64,000 bases of DNA, taken from positions 52,712 through 116,711 of the forward strand of contig JAETQF010000008.1 of assembly GCA_021770845.1 (NCBI GenBank). The letters are read 5' to 3'. Below are positions 7,059 to 15,075 of this stretch, piece by piece. Within the stretch, counting starts at the first letter, position 1. The number at the start of each line of letters is the position of its first letter. Source of the DNA: Oscillospiraceae bacterium (GTDB lineage: Bacteria; Bacillota; Clostridia; Oscillospirales; Oscillospiraceae). A model generated the notes under the pieces. The model did no database searches. It saw only the letters and a list, made by a program, of their open reading frames with translations, and was not told the DNA's origin. A program made the position numbers and the translations under genes.

Positions 7059-8654
7059 CTACCTGTCCCACTTGGCAATCAATGCCCGGATCTGATCCTC
7101 GAACTTGCCCAGATCCTTGTTGGAGCCGCCCCGGTTGTGGGCGATGACCTCCAGCAGCTTCTGGCCCACATCCTCCAGACGGCGGTAGGCCGGGGAGGCC
7201 ATGGGGGCCGCCGGGGCCTTGGGCTCCAGCACGATGCCCGGGGCGATCATGCGGTTGTCCAGCAGGTCGTAGACCTCCTCGTAGTCGGGGGCGTGGACGG
7301 CAAAGCCCATCTCCTTCAGGGTCTGGGTGTAGTTCTCCGCGGCCCGGGCTTCGCCGTGCACCACAAACACCTGCTTGGGCTTGGGGCTGAAGGCATTGAT
7401 CCAGCGCACCAGCCCGTCCCGGTCGGCGTGGGAGCTCAGGCCGTGGAAGCGGACGATCCGCGCCCGGACGGCCACCTCCTCCCCGAACAAACGCACCCGC
7501 TGGGCCCCGTCCAGGATCCGGCGGCCCAGGGAGCCGTCCGCCTGGTAGCCCACAAAGAGGATGGTGCACTCCGGCCGCCACAGGTTGTGCTTCAGGTGGT
7601 GCCGGATGCGGCCCGCGTCGCACATACCGGAGGCGGAGATGATCACCTTGGGGGTGGGGTCGGTGTTCAGCCCCCGGGATTCCTCGGTGCCCTCGGTGAT
7701 GTTCAGCCCCGGGAAGCGGAACAGCGCCCCGCCCCGCAGGTGCTCAATGGCGTCCTCGTCCAGGTAGCCGGTGAGGTCGCCGGAGAAGATCTCGGTGGCC
7801 GCCCCCGCCAGGGGGGAGTCCACATACACCTGGAAATCGGGGTTATGCTTCACCAGCCCCTCCTCCTTAATCTGGCGGATGAAGTACAGCAGCTCCTGGG
7901 TGCGGCCCACGGCGAAGGAGGGGATGATCAGGTTACCCCCCTCGGCCATGGTTTCGTCAATGACCCGGGCCAGATCGTCGGCGTAGTTGGGCTTTTCTTT
8001 CACGTTGTGGAGCCGGTCGCCGTAGGTGCTCTCCGTCACCACATAGTCGGCGTCCGTGATGTACTGGGGAGAGCGGATGATGGGGGTCTTCTTGTTGCCG
8101 ATGTCGCCGGAGAACACGATCTTCCGGGTCTCCTCCCCCTCGGTGAGCCACAGCTCCGCGCAGGCAGAGCCCAGCAGGTGGCCCGCGTCGATGAACCGGG
8201 CCCGGATGCCGTCGGCGATCTGGAACTCCTGCTCGTACTCCATGGTCACCACGTGCCGCAGGGCCCGCTCCACATCCACGATGGTGTACAGCGGCTCCAC
8301 GGGGGGCTTGCCCGCCCGCTGGCCCTTCTGATTCTCCCAGGCGGCGTCGCTCTCCTGGATGTGGGCGGAGTCCCGGAGCATGATGTCCAGCAGCTGGGCC
8401 GTCAGCCGGGTGCAGTAGATATTGCCCCGGAAGCCCTCCTTCACCAGCAGGGGGATGCGCCCCGAGTGATCGATGTGGGCGTGGGTCACCACCATGTCAT
8501 CGATGAGGGAGGGGGCGAAATCCAGCTCGGCGTTGTCCCGCTCGTCCCGGCCCTGTTGAAGGCCGCAGTCCACCAGCACCTTGTGGCCGTTGGCCTCCAC
8601 GCAGTGACAGCTGCCGGTAACCGCCTTGGCCGCGCCGAAAAAGGTCAATTTCAT
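7059..8654 (-). CDS. MBL-fold / beta-CASP RNA-processing-type metallohydrolase
   Basis: A 531-residue protein starting MKLTFFGAAKAVTGSCH. It has the metallo-beta-lactamase metal motif THAHIDHSGRIP (about 54-65), further metal-site segments (IDAGHLLGSA), a beta-CASP region, and the C-terminal RMMBL motif HGLSSHADRDGL. Proteins of this type are usually ribonucleases or RNA-processing factors related to CPSF73 and YsgF; DNA substrates are also possible. The start at 8654 has GAGGTG 8 bases upstream, and longer upstream ORF sequence is non-coding promoter DNA. About 70 extra residues after the core have no recognised motif. Confidence 0.85.
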   Translation of the reverse strand: MKLTFFGAAKAVTGSCHCVEANGHKVLVDCGLQQGRDERDNAELDFAPSLIDDMVVTHAHIDHSGRIPLLVKEGFRGNIYCTRLTAQLLDIMLRDSAHIQESDAAWENQKGQRAGKPPVEPLYTIVDVERALRHVVTMEYEQEFQIADGIRARFIDAGHLLGSACAELWLTEGEETRKIVFSGDIGNKKTPIIRSPQYITDADYVVTESTYGDRLHNVKEKPNYADDLARVIDETMAEGGNLIIPSFAVGRTQELLYFIRQIKEEGLVKHNPDFQVYVDSPLAGAATEIFSGDLTGYLDEDAIEHLRGGALFRFPGLNITEGTEESRGLNTDPTPKVIISASGMCDAGRIRHHLKHNLWRPECTILFVGYQADGSLGRRILDGAQRVRLFGEEVAVRARIVRFHGLSSHADRDGLVRWINAFSPKPKQVFVVHGEARAAENYTQTLKEMGFAVHAPDYEEVYDLLDNRMIAPGIVLEPKAPAAPMASPAYRRLEDVGQKLLEVIAHNRGGSNKDLGKFEDQIRALIAKWDR

Positions 8655-8704
8655 CAAAAGGCACCTCGTTTCTCTTTCCTGTCTTGTGCAGGTTCTATAA
8701 TGGC

Positions 8705-8733
8705 ATTGTATAACAGGACGGAGAAAAAGTAAA
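8705..8733 (-). promoter_or_regulatory. Promoter for the MBL-fold gene
   Basis: On the minus strand, TTTACT (8733-8728) and TACAAT (8710-8705) with a 17-bp spacer, about 50 bases before the start codon. Confidence 0.6.
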
Positions 8734-8755
8734 GGGCTTCCCGACAACTTTCGGG

Positions 8756-8801
8756 AAAAACAGGGAAAGGCCGGGCTGCCCGCCCGGCCTTTCCCTGTTT
8801 T
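8756..8801 (-). terminator. Intrinsic terminator of the riboswitch/ABC operon
   Basis: A 16-bp perfect stem (8761-8776 with 8782-8797) and 5-nt loop, followed on the minus strand by TTTTTCCC. It lies just after the stop of the ATPase gene at 8829. Confidence 0.85.
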
Positions 8802-8828
8802 CCCGCGCCGCCCCGGAGGGGCCGGAGC

Positions 8829-9935
8829 TCAGAGGCCGGACTCGTCCAGCTTCCCCTGGCCCCGGGCCAGCTCCCGCAGCCGCCGGTTGCCCTCGTTCAT
8901 CTCCCCGAAGTCCTCCACCGGGCAGAGCACCCGGGCGCACCCCTCCATCAGGTTGGCGGCCCGCCGGAGCGCCTCCTCCCCGATGGGCCGGAAGGGCTTC
9001 TCCGACACGGTCTCCACCGCCAGCGCCCGGGCCACGGGGTAGTCCAGGTCGTTCTCCCCCAGCACCCCGGCGGCAAAGGGCGTCCCCTGCCGCTGTAAGC
9101 GGCGGTAGACCGGGATGCCCGCCCCGCCGCCGCCGATGACAAACACCTCCGGCGCTCCGGAGGCCGCCTCCAGCTCCAGGGAGCCGTACAGGGCGTTGTA
9201 GCTGCCCCGGGCCGCGCCGTACAGATCCGCGATATACTCCGCGGTGAAGATCTCCTCCGGGGGCCCCTGCCGTGCGATGGAGTCCCCCCGGACGCACACC
9301 ACCCAGTCGCTGATCTTCTGGGCCAGATCCAGCTCGTGGAGGGACATCACCACCGCCAGGTTCCGGGAGCGCACCATGTCCTTCAAAATGGCCAGCAGCT
9401 CCAGCTTGTGGCGGATGTCCAGGAAGGAGGTGGGCTCGTCCAGCACCAGCACCTCCGGCTCCTGGTTCAGCGCCCGGGCCAGCAGCACCCGCTGGCGCTG
9501 CCCGTCGCTGATCCGGGAGAAGTCCCGATCCGCCAGATCGGCGGCGTGCACCAGCTCCAGGCTCCTGGCGGTCTTGTCCCGATCCTCCTGGGTCAGGATG
9601 CCCAGCCGCCCGGTGTAGGGATACCGCCCGGTGGCCGCCACGTCGAAGCAGGTCATCAGCTCCGGGCGGACGTGGGCGGTCATGAGCACGCTGAGCTTCC
9701 GGGCCACGTCCCGCTCGCTGAGGGCCGCCATGTCCTCCCCGCCCAGGTACACCGCCCCCCCGATGAGGGGGAGCTGCCGGATGAGGCTTTTCAAAATGGT
9801 GGATTTGCCCGCCCCGTTGGGGCCGATGAGGGTCATGATCCGCCCCCGGCGCAGCTCCAGCTCAATGCCGCTGATGAGGGCCTTCTTGTGGTAGCCCACG
9901 CTGAGGCGCTCCGTGCGCAGACGCGGTTCGCTCAT
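8829..9935 (-). CDS. ABC transporter ATPase, BtuD/FepC-like, with C-terminal extension
   Basis: A 368-residue ATPase that would power a vitamin B12 or metal-chelate importer. Walker A is GPNGAGKST (38-46), the signature is RISDGQRQRV (141-150), and Walker B is VLVLDEPTSFLD (162-173). Its start overlaps the stop of the permease gene. About 105 residues beyond the usual end (from about 263) contain VFVIGGGGAGIPVYRRL, a Rossmann-like glycine-rich motif, and a CARVLCPVEDFGEMNEGN segment; such an extension is not part of classical BtuD. The cobalamin riboswitch upstream of the operon makes corrinoid or cobalt-complex transport the best guess. Confidence 0.85.
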   Translation of the reverse strand: MSEPRLRTERLSVGYHKKALISGIELELRRGRIMTLIGPNGAGKSTILKSLIRQLPLIGGAVYLGGEDMAALSERDVARKLSVLMTAHVRPELMTCFDVAATGRYPYTGRLGILTQEDRDKTARSLELVHAADLADRDFSRISDGQRQRVLLARALNQEPEVLVLDEPTSFLDIRHKLELLAILKDMVRSRNLAVVMSLHELDLAQKISDWVVCVRGDSIARQGPPEEIFTAEYIADLYGAARGSYNALYGSLELEAASGAPEVFVIGGGGAGIPVYRRLQRQGTPFAAGVLGENDLDYPVARALAVETVSEKPFRPIGEEALRRAANLMEGCARVLCPVEDFGEMNEGNRRLRELARGQGKLDESGL

Positions 9936-10945
9936 GCCCGGGCCCCCTTCCCGCCCCGCCGGGAGGCCATGAGGTAGAGCACCACCGGCGCGCCGAACAC
10001 GGCGGTGACGGAGCTGATGGACATATCCCGGGGGGCGAAGGCGGTGCGGGCGATGAGGTCGCAGAACAGGCAGAAGGCCGCGCCCCCCAAAAAGCAGCCC
10101 GGTATGATCACGATGGGCTTGGCGGTGCGGAACAGGCCCTTCACCAGGTGGGGCACGGCGATACCCACGAAGGAGATGGGCCCCGCGAAGGCGGTGACGC
10201 AGGCGGACAGCAGGCTGGACAGCAGGATCAGCTCCGCCCGGAACCGCTTGATGTTCACCCCCATGCTCTGGGCGTACACCTCCCCCATCTGGTAGGCCCC
10301 GATGGGCTTGGACAGCAGGAAGGTGAGCACCAGGGCCGCCCCCACCACCCAGGCCATGAGCCGCACGTTTTCCCAGGAGGTGCCGGAGAAGCTGCCCAGG
10401 GACCAGTTGTGGAGGTTGACGATGTTGGAGTCGTCGCTGAAGGTGATGACGAAATCGGTGATGGCGGAGCAGATGTTGCCGATCATGATGCCGCACACCA
10501 CCAGCATGGACATATTCCGCACCCGCCGGGACATGAGCAGCACAAAGCCCATGGAGATCATGGAGCCGGCGAAGGCCCCCGCCACCATGGCCATGGAGCT
10601 GATGACGATGCCCCGGCTGAGGAAGGTCACCATCACCAGGGCCACCGTCAGCTTGGCCCCGGAGGAGATGCCCAGCACAAAGGGCCCGGCGATGGGGTTG
10701 GCGAAAAAGGTCTGGAGCAGGAAGCCGGACACCGACAGCGCCCCGCCCAGGATGGCGGCGGCCAGCAGCCGGGGCAGGCGCATCCCCCAGATGATGCCGC
10801 TCTCCGACGGCTTTAGCAGGGCGGAAAGCACCTCCCCCAGCGGTATGCTCACGCTGCCGGCGCTGATGTTCCACACCAGCAGCGCCAGCACCAGCGCCGT
10901 CAGCAGCGCCAGCCCCGCGGCGCAGCGCGGCCGGTTGTCTTTCAT
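9932..10945 (-). CDS. ABC transporter permease, BtuC/FecCD family
   Basis: A 337-residue permease with about nine to ten membrane segments, of the FecCD/BtuC family. Typical segments are RLPRLLAAAILGGALSVSG, NPIAGPFVLGISSGAKL, and the cytoplasmic-loop sequence GPISFVGIAVPHLVKGL. It forms the channel with the ATPase encoded immediately downstream (4-base overlap) and receives substrate from the lipoprotein encoded 13 bases upstream. The family moves cobalamin, haem or siderophores; the riboswitch points to corrinoids. Confidence 0.9.
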   Translation of the reverse strand: MKDNRPRCAAGLALLTALVLALLVWNISAGSVSIPLGEVLSALLKPSESGIIWGMRLPRLLAAAILGGALSVSGFLLQTFFANPIAGPFVLGISSGAKLTVALVMVTFLSRGIVISSMAMVAGAFAGSMISMGFVLLMSRRVRNMSMLVVCGIMIGNICSAITDFVITFSDDSNIVNLHNWSLGSFSGTSWENVRLMAWVVGAALVLTFLLSKPIGAYQMGEVYAQSMGVNIKRFRAELILLSSLLSACVTAFAGPISFVGIAVPHLVKGLFRTAKPIVIIPGCFLGGAAFCLFCDLIARTAFAPRDMSISSVTAVFGAPVVLYLMASRRGGKGARA

Positions 10946-10958
10946 AGTCTCCCCTCCG

Positions 10959-12140
10959 TCACGCCAGCCGGTAGAGGTAGGTCAGCGACCCGTCCGCCCC
11001 ATGGCCCTGCGTCAGAATCTTGTGTATGTCCAGCATCACCTCGCCCACGGACTGGGACTCCTGGAACATACTTTTCCCGGTGCACCACACATTGCCCTCC
11101 CGCACCGCCTTGAAGTCGGCCAGGGGGGCGCTTTTGGCGGTGAGCTGCTCCAGCGTCTCCAGATTGCCCTCGATGGTGCTGTTGTAGATGAGCACGTCCG
11201 CGTCCTTTGCCTCGTGGTAGAAGCTCTCCATCTGGATGTTCATGGTGGACAGGGCGTTCTCCCCCTCCCCCAGGTTCCGGGGCAGATAGACCCCGCCCGC
11301 CAGGTCGATGGCCTTGGCGATGTAGTCCCCCGACTTGCGCACCGTCACCATGCCGTTGGCGGTGACGGCGAAGAAGGCCACCGTCTTGCCGGTGTTCTCC
11401 CGCTCCAGGACGGGCTCCAGCCGTTCAAGCTGCCCGTCGTAGTACGCCTTGGCCTCCTCCTCCCGGTTGAGCAGGGCGCCGTACAGCTTCACCCACTCCA
11501 TCCGGCCCAGGGGGTGGCTCTCATAGCTGGAGCGCTCCACCAGCACGGGGATGCCCAGCCGCTCCAGCTGCTCCTTCACCTCGGGGTTGTGGTAGATCAT
11601 GGTGGACTCCAGGGCCATGCCGCAGCCGCTGGCCTGGAGCAGCTCGTAATCCGGGGCGGAGTATTTCCCGGCGTACACCATCCGGCCCGCCTCCATGGCC
11701 TCCTTCACCTCGGGGAGATACCAGCCCGCCGCGTCGGTGCCCACCAGGGTGACGGCCTCCATGGCGTCCAGCTTCCGGAAGCAGTCCATGGCGGCGGTGG
11801 CCTGTAAGTAGATGTTCCGGATGGGCTGGCGCAGGACGGTGACGTCCTCCGGCATATCCAGGAAGGGCACGCCGTCCACCCCCTCGGGCACCACCAGGTA
11901 GGTCTCGGTGTCGATGGTGACCCGCTTGAAGTCCCCGTAATAGTCCACGGAAAAGCTCTGGGCGTACTCCAATTCCATATGCTCGTCCCAGGACACGTCG
12001 TTCCAGCTCCTGACGGAGGGATCCGCCCCCTGGGAGAGCTCCGGGGTGGGCGGCGGGTCGGTCTGGGCCCCACCAGGGTCGCAGGCGCACAGGGCCAGCG
12101 CCAGGGCCAGCAGGGGCACAACAATTTTCCACAATTTCAT
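10959..12140 (-). CDS. Substrate-binding lipoprotein of a FecB/BtuF-type ABC importer
   Basis: A 393-residue protein with an N-terminal signal and lipobox-like end (LCAC, Cys20), a short acidic and Pro-rich linker, and a periplasmic-binding-protein type III (FecB/BtuF/CeuE) fold region. A supporting segment is LEAVTLVGTDAAGWYLPEVKEA-like (about residues 128-148). It would capture substrate outside the membrane and pass it to the permease encoded just downstream. It belongs to the minus-strand operon under the riboswitch at 14850-14995. Confidence 0.85.
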   Translation of the reverse strand: MKLWKIVVPLLALALALCACDPGGAQTDPPPTPELSQGADPSVRSWNDVSWDEHMELEYAQSFSVDYYGDFKRVTIDTETYLVVPEGVDGVPFLDMPEDVTVLRQPIRNIYLQATAAMDCFRKLDAMEAVTLVGTDAAGWYLPEVKEAMEAGRMVYAGKYSAPDYELLQASGCGMALESTMIYHNPEVKEQLERLGIPVLVERSSYESHPLGRMEWVKLYGALLNREEEAKAYYDGQLERLEPVLERENTGKTVAFFAVTANGMVTVRKSGDYIAKAIDLAGGVYLPRNLGEGENALSTMNIQMESFYHEAKDADVLIYNSTIEGNLETLEQLTAKSAPLADFKAVREGNVWCTGKSMFQESQSVGEVMLDIHKILTQGHGADGSLTYLYRLA

Positions 12141-12150
12141 AGGCGTCCCC

Positions 12151-12753
12151 TTACTGCTTCGTCAGGCTGGCGGAGTCAAAGGTCACGGTGTACTCCACCT
12201 CGTGGGGCTCACTCATGGCCACCGTGTCGGCGATGACGGCCAGGGGCGTGTCAAAGGCGGCCACCGGGATCTCAAAGGTGGAGTTGCTGCCCGGGGCGCT
12301 GATCAGGTCGTAGCGCGCGCCGTTTACCTTCATGTAGTCAAAGTTGGGGCTGCTCCAGACGATGGTGGCGTAGAACTGCCCGCCCGAGCAGCGCAGCCTG
12401 GCCGGAGACTGGATGGAGGCCCGTCCGGTGCCCCCGGACAGGGTGACCTTGGCGGTGTAGTTCCCGTCCTCCGGGCCGGAGGGGGTGGGCTCCGGGGTGG
12501 GGGCCGTTGTGGGGGCCGGCGTGGGCTTGGCGGTGGGCTTTGCCGTGGGCTCCGGGGTGGCCGTGGGCTCCGGCGTGGCGGTGGCCTCCGGGGCCTGGGT
12601 GGCGGCGGGCTCCGGAGTGGCGGCGGGCTGGGACTGCTCCGGGGTAGGGCTGGGGGTCTGGGCGGCCTCCGGCGGCCGCTCCGCGGCGCAGCCGGCCAGC
12701 ACCGTCAGGGCCAGCGCCAGCGCCGCCAGGCGGGCCATCGTGTTCTGTTTCAT
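12151..12753 (-). CDS. Lipoprotein with Pro/Thr/Glu repeats and a NEAT-like C-terminal domain
   Basis: A 200-residue exported protein. It has a lipobox LAGC with Cys22, then a low-complexity spacer of PEPTATPEPTAKPTAK-like repeats (about 25-92), then a compact domain (about 95-200). That domain begins EDGNYTAKVTLSGG, contains WSSPNFDYMKVNG and NSTFEIPV, and ends MSEPHEVEYTVTF. The order of DG-Y start, SPA-L strand, substrate-loop serines, F-x-V and final YTVTFD resembles NEAT domains, which bind haem in Gram-positive surface relays. A diverged copy of this domain ends the neighbouring CbiK protein. The NEAT assignment is my inference from pattern only. Confidence 0.75.
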   Translation of the reverse strand: MKQNTMARLAALALALTVLAGCAAERPPEAAQTPSPTPEQSQPAATPEPAATQAPEATATPEPTATPEPTAKPTAKPTPAPTTAPTPEPTPSGPEDGNYTAKVTLSGGTGRASIQSPARLRCSGGQFYATIVWSSPNFDYMKVNGARYDLISAPGSNSTFEIPVAAFDTPLAVIADTVAMSEPHEVEYTVTFDSASLTKQ

Positions 12754-12770
12754 CTGCTTCTCCTCCTCGT

Positions 12771-12808
12771 CAAAAGAAGCGCCGCGGAGCGCTTGGCTCC
12801 GCGGCGCT
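12771..12808 (-). terminator. Intercistronic hairpin between cbiK and the lipoprotein gene
   Basis: Perfect 12-bp stem (12779-12790 with 12796-12807), 5-nt loop, followed on the minus strand by TTCTTTT. It probably reduces readthrough or protects the upstream message inside the operon. Confidence 0.6.
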
Positions 12809-12817
12809 CAGGGAACG

Positions 12818-14686
12818 TTATTTCGCCTTGGCGGTGTCCGCCTGGAAGGTCAGGGTGCGGTCGTACCAGGTGTCCTTCTTCGCGCTGTGGGCGGCGTAGT
12901 CCAGGGGCTTGTCCAGCTCGGCCACGGCCAGGGTGAAGGTGGTCTTGCCCGCGCCGTCCTTCACGCCGTCCACCACGCCCTCCTGGGCCAGGTTGGCGGC
13001 GGAGGCGGTGCCCACGAACATCTTGTCGAAGCTCTCGCTGCCCAGCACCAGATCGGCGGTCATCCTGCCGTCCTTCACCGTGAGGGTGCAGCTGTCGATC
13101 TTGAACATGGACTGCTCGCACTCCACCTCGATGGCGTACACGCCGTCGGCCAGCTCCTCCTTGCCGTCGGGGTTCCCGGGGTTGGGCTCCACATCGATGC
13201 CGGTGTCGGCCAGGGGCTTGGCGTCCCTGGCGTGGGCGGCCAGCAGATCCCGGATGGCCTGGAGCTCGCCCAGGCCCTTCACCTCGCACTGAAGCTCCAG
13301 CCCGGCGGCGGAGAACACGGAGTACCAGGACGCGGGATCCTTCTCATCGGCCATGTCGTTGTTGGCGTGGTCGCCCGCCACGATCATCATGGGGCGCAGC
13401 ACCACCTTGGTGTACCCGGCCTCCTTCACCAGCTCCGCCAGCTCCTGGGCGGTGGGGGCGGCCTCCACGGTGCCGATGAAGTGGTTCTTGTGGCCCTTGT
13501 CGGTGAGCACCGTCTGCATCTTGGCGTAAATGCCGTTGGAGGCGGCCTCGGTGCCGTGGCCCATCCAGCACACGGCGGTCTTGCCGTCCTTGGCCAGATC
13601 CCGGGTGGCGGCCGCCATGGCGTCGGCCACCTTGGCGAAGTCGTCGTCGGAGGTGAGCAGGGGCGCCCCGATCTTGATGGACTGGAAGCTGCCCTCATAT
13701 TTTTCCAGGGCCTTCACCAGATCGCCGTACTCCCAGCCGTTCATCAGGTGGGTGGGCTGCACCAGCAGCTCCTCCACGCCGTTCTTCTTGGCCCGCTCCA
13801 GGGCCTCCTTCACGTTGTCGATGAGCTCGCCGTCCCGGCGGTACACGTGCTCGATGATGGTGTCGGCGGTGAAGCCCCGGCGCACGTCATAGTCCGGGAA
13901 CGCCTTGTCCAGGTCGTCCTCGATGGCCTTGATGGTGAGCACCCGGTTGTCGTTGAAGCTGGTGCCGAAGCTCACCACCAGCAGCTCCTTCTTGCCGATG
14001 CCGTCCTGGTTGCGGGGGTCGTCCTTGGAGGCGTCGCCGGTGGCGGCGTCGGCCATGTAGCGGCACAGGATGGCGGACACCTCCGCCCGGGTGGCGGTGC
14101 CGTTGGGGTTGAGCTTCCGGTTCTGATCCCCGGTGATGAACTCAGAGGCCACGGCCCAGTTCATGTAGCCCCTGGCCCAATCGCTCACCTCGGCGGCGTC
14201 GGGGTAGGCAGAGGTCTCGTCCTTGCGGCTTTCCAGGGCGTCCTTGCCCACCTGGCGGGCGGCGAACTCGCAGATGATCTTGGCGATCTCCTGGCGCTTG
14301 GCGGTGCCGCTGGGGTCAAAGGTGTCGTTGTTGGCGGTCTTGCCGTTGACGATCTTTTGGGAGAAGGCCCAAACCACCGCGTCCCGGTAAGCGTCCCCCT
14401 CCTTCACGTCCTGGAAGGGGTTGTCCACGCCCTTCACGTCGGGGGTCTCGGCCAGACGGTACAGCGCCGTCACCAGCTCCGCCCGGGTCATGGGCTCGTT
14501 GGAGCCAAAGGTGGTGTCGGTTCTGCCGTCCACCAGGCCCTTCTCCGTCACCTCGGCCACGTACTCCTCGGCCCAGTCAGGCACGTCGGTGTACTTGGCC
14601 GCGTCGGCGGCGAAGGCGGAGCCGGCCAGTCCCGCCGCCAGCGCCAGGGCCAGCAGCAGCGCGGTGATCTTGTTCCGTTTTCTCAT
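12818..14686 (-). CDS. cbiK: Exported sirohydrochlorin cobaltochelatase CbiK with SLH domains
   Basis: A 622-residue fusion. Residues 1-26 are a signal peptide (cleavage near AFA-AD). Residues about 30-215 hold three S-layer homology repeats (for example FGSNEPMTRAELVTALYRL). Residues 231-490 are a CbiK anaerobic cobaltochelatase starting KKELLVVSFGTSFNDNR, with metal and catalytic residues His377 (MGHGTE), Glu408 (GTVEAAP) and His440 (AGDHANND). Residues about 511-622 match the NEAT-like domain of the next lipoprotein. CbiK normally inserts cobalt into sirohydrochlorin in the cytoplasm, so an S-layer-anchored form is striking, although exported CbiK forms are known in Desulfovibrio. It is the first gene of the riboswitch-controlled operon with a B12-type importer. 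Confidence 0.9.
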   Translation of the reverse strand: MRKRNKITALLLALALAAGLAGSAFAADAAKYTDVPDWAEEYVAEVTEKGLVDGRTDTTFGSNEPMTRAELVTALYRLAETPDVKGVDNPFQDVKEGDAYRDAVVWAFSQKIVNGKTANNDTFDPSGTAKRQEIAKIICEFAARQVGKDALESRKDETSAYPDAAEVSDWARGYMNWAVASEFITGDQNRKLNPNGTATRAEVSAILCRYMADAATGDASKDDPRNQDGIGKKELLVVSFGTSFNDNRVLTIKAIEDDLDKAFPDYDVRRGFTADTIIEHVYRRDGELIDNVKEALERAKKNGVEELLVQPTHLMNGWEYGDLVKALEKYEGSFQSIKIGAPLLTSDDDFAKVADAMAAATRDLAKDGKTAVCWMGHGTEAASNGIYAKMQTVLTDKGHKNHFIGTVEAAPTAQELAELVKEAGYTKVVLRPMMIVAGDHANNDMADEKDPASWYSVFSAAGLELQCEVKGLGELQAIRDLLAAHARDAKPLADTGIDVEPNPGNPDGKEELADGVYAIEVECEQSMFKIDSCTLTVKDGRMTADLVLGSESFDKMFVGTASAANLAQEGVVDGVKDGAGKTTFTLAVAELDKPLDYAAHSAKKDTWYDRTLTFQADTAKAK

Positions 14687-14774
14687 GTCTCGTTTTCCTC
14701 CTTACGGTCTCGTTTGTTCTAAATTTCCCGACGGGCTGAGCCCGCCGCGGGAAACCGGATCGGACGGGGCGCCG

Positions 14775-14812
14775 TAAAAAGGAAACGCCCCGGGCCGAAG
14801 GCCTCGGGGCGC
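14775..14812 (-). terminator. Riboswitch-controlled terminator before cbiK
   Basis: On the minus strand a GC-rich stem (CGCCCCG arm, GGCC inner stem, TTC loop) is followed by TTTCCTTTTT. It lies between the cobalamin aptamer and the cbiK start. A competing hairpin with 11 pairs and a 4-nt loop lies at 14820-14845. This is a likely expression platform. Confidence 0.8.
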
Positions 14813-14849
14813 GGCAATGCCTCACGGGGGAAAACCCCCGCGAGGCCGA

Positions 14850-14995
14850 ATCAAAAGCGCACTCTTGGTTTCGGCAGAATGCAGCCAGCCGCCACATATC
14901 TGACTTATCCCCTCAACGGGGCATCACAGTGACCGACTCGCAGGGACTTTCACCCTATTCTGTGCGCCGCCACAGGCGGCCGCGGTTGGCTTTGG
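14850..14995 (-). promoter_or_regulatory. Cobalamin riboswitch controlling cbiK and the B12-type importer
   Basis: On the minus strand the conserved pieces occur in order: GGGTGAAAGTCCC (14955-14943), GTCGGTCACTGTGATGCC (14937-14920), a GGGATAAGTCAGA B12-box region, and GCCGAAACC (14875-14867). This is the cobalamin aptamer pattern. With the terminator downstream it should shut off transcription when cobalamin is plentiful. Confidence 0.93.
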
Positions 14996-15019
14996 CTATT
15001 CAGTTGAACTGACAAATAC

Positions 15020-15048
15020 AGGCTAACACGGCGGGACGGATTTGTCAA
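15020..15048 (-). promoter_or_regulatory. Promoter of the riboswitch/cbiK operon
   Basis: On the minus strand TTGACA (15048-15043), 17-bp spacer, TAGCCT (15025-15020) with an extended TGT before the -10. It sits upstream of the riboswitch and just downstream of the cbiG stop. Confidence 0.65.
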
Positions 15049-15075
15049 GCGGTTCCTTCCGCTTTTTGGCACGGG

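Noticed and set aside
12493..12680. Possible tandem DNA repeat in the lipoprotein gene
   Set aside because: The repeated CCGGGG/GGCGTG units encode the Pro/Thr/Glu linker and are explained by the protein; no CRISPR-like spacing is present.
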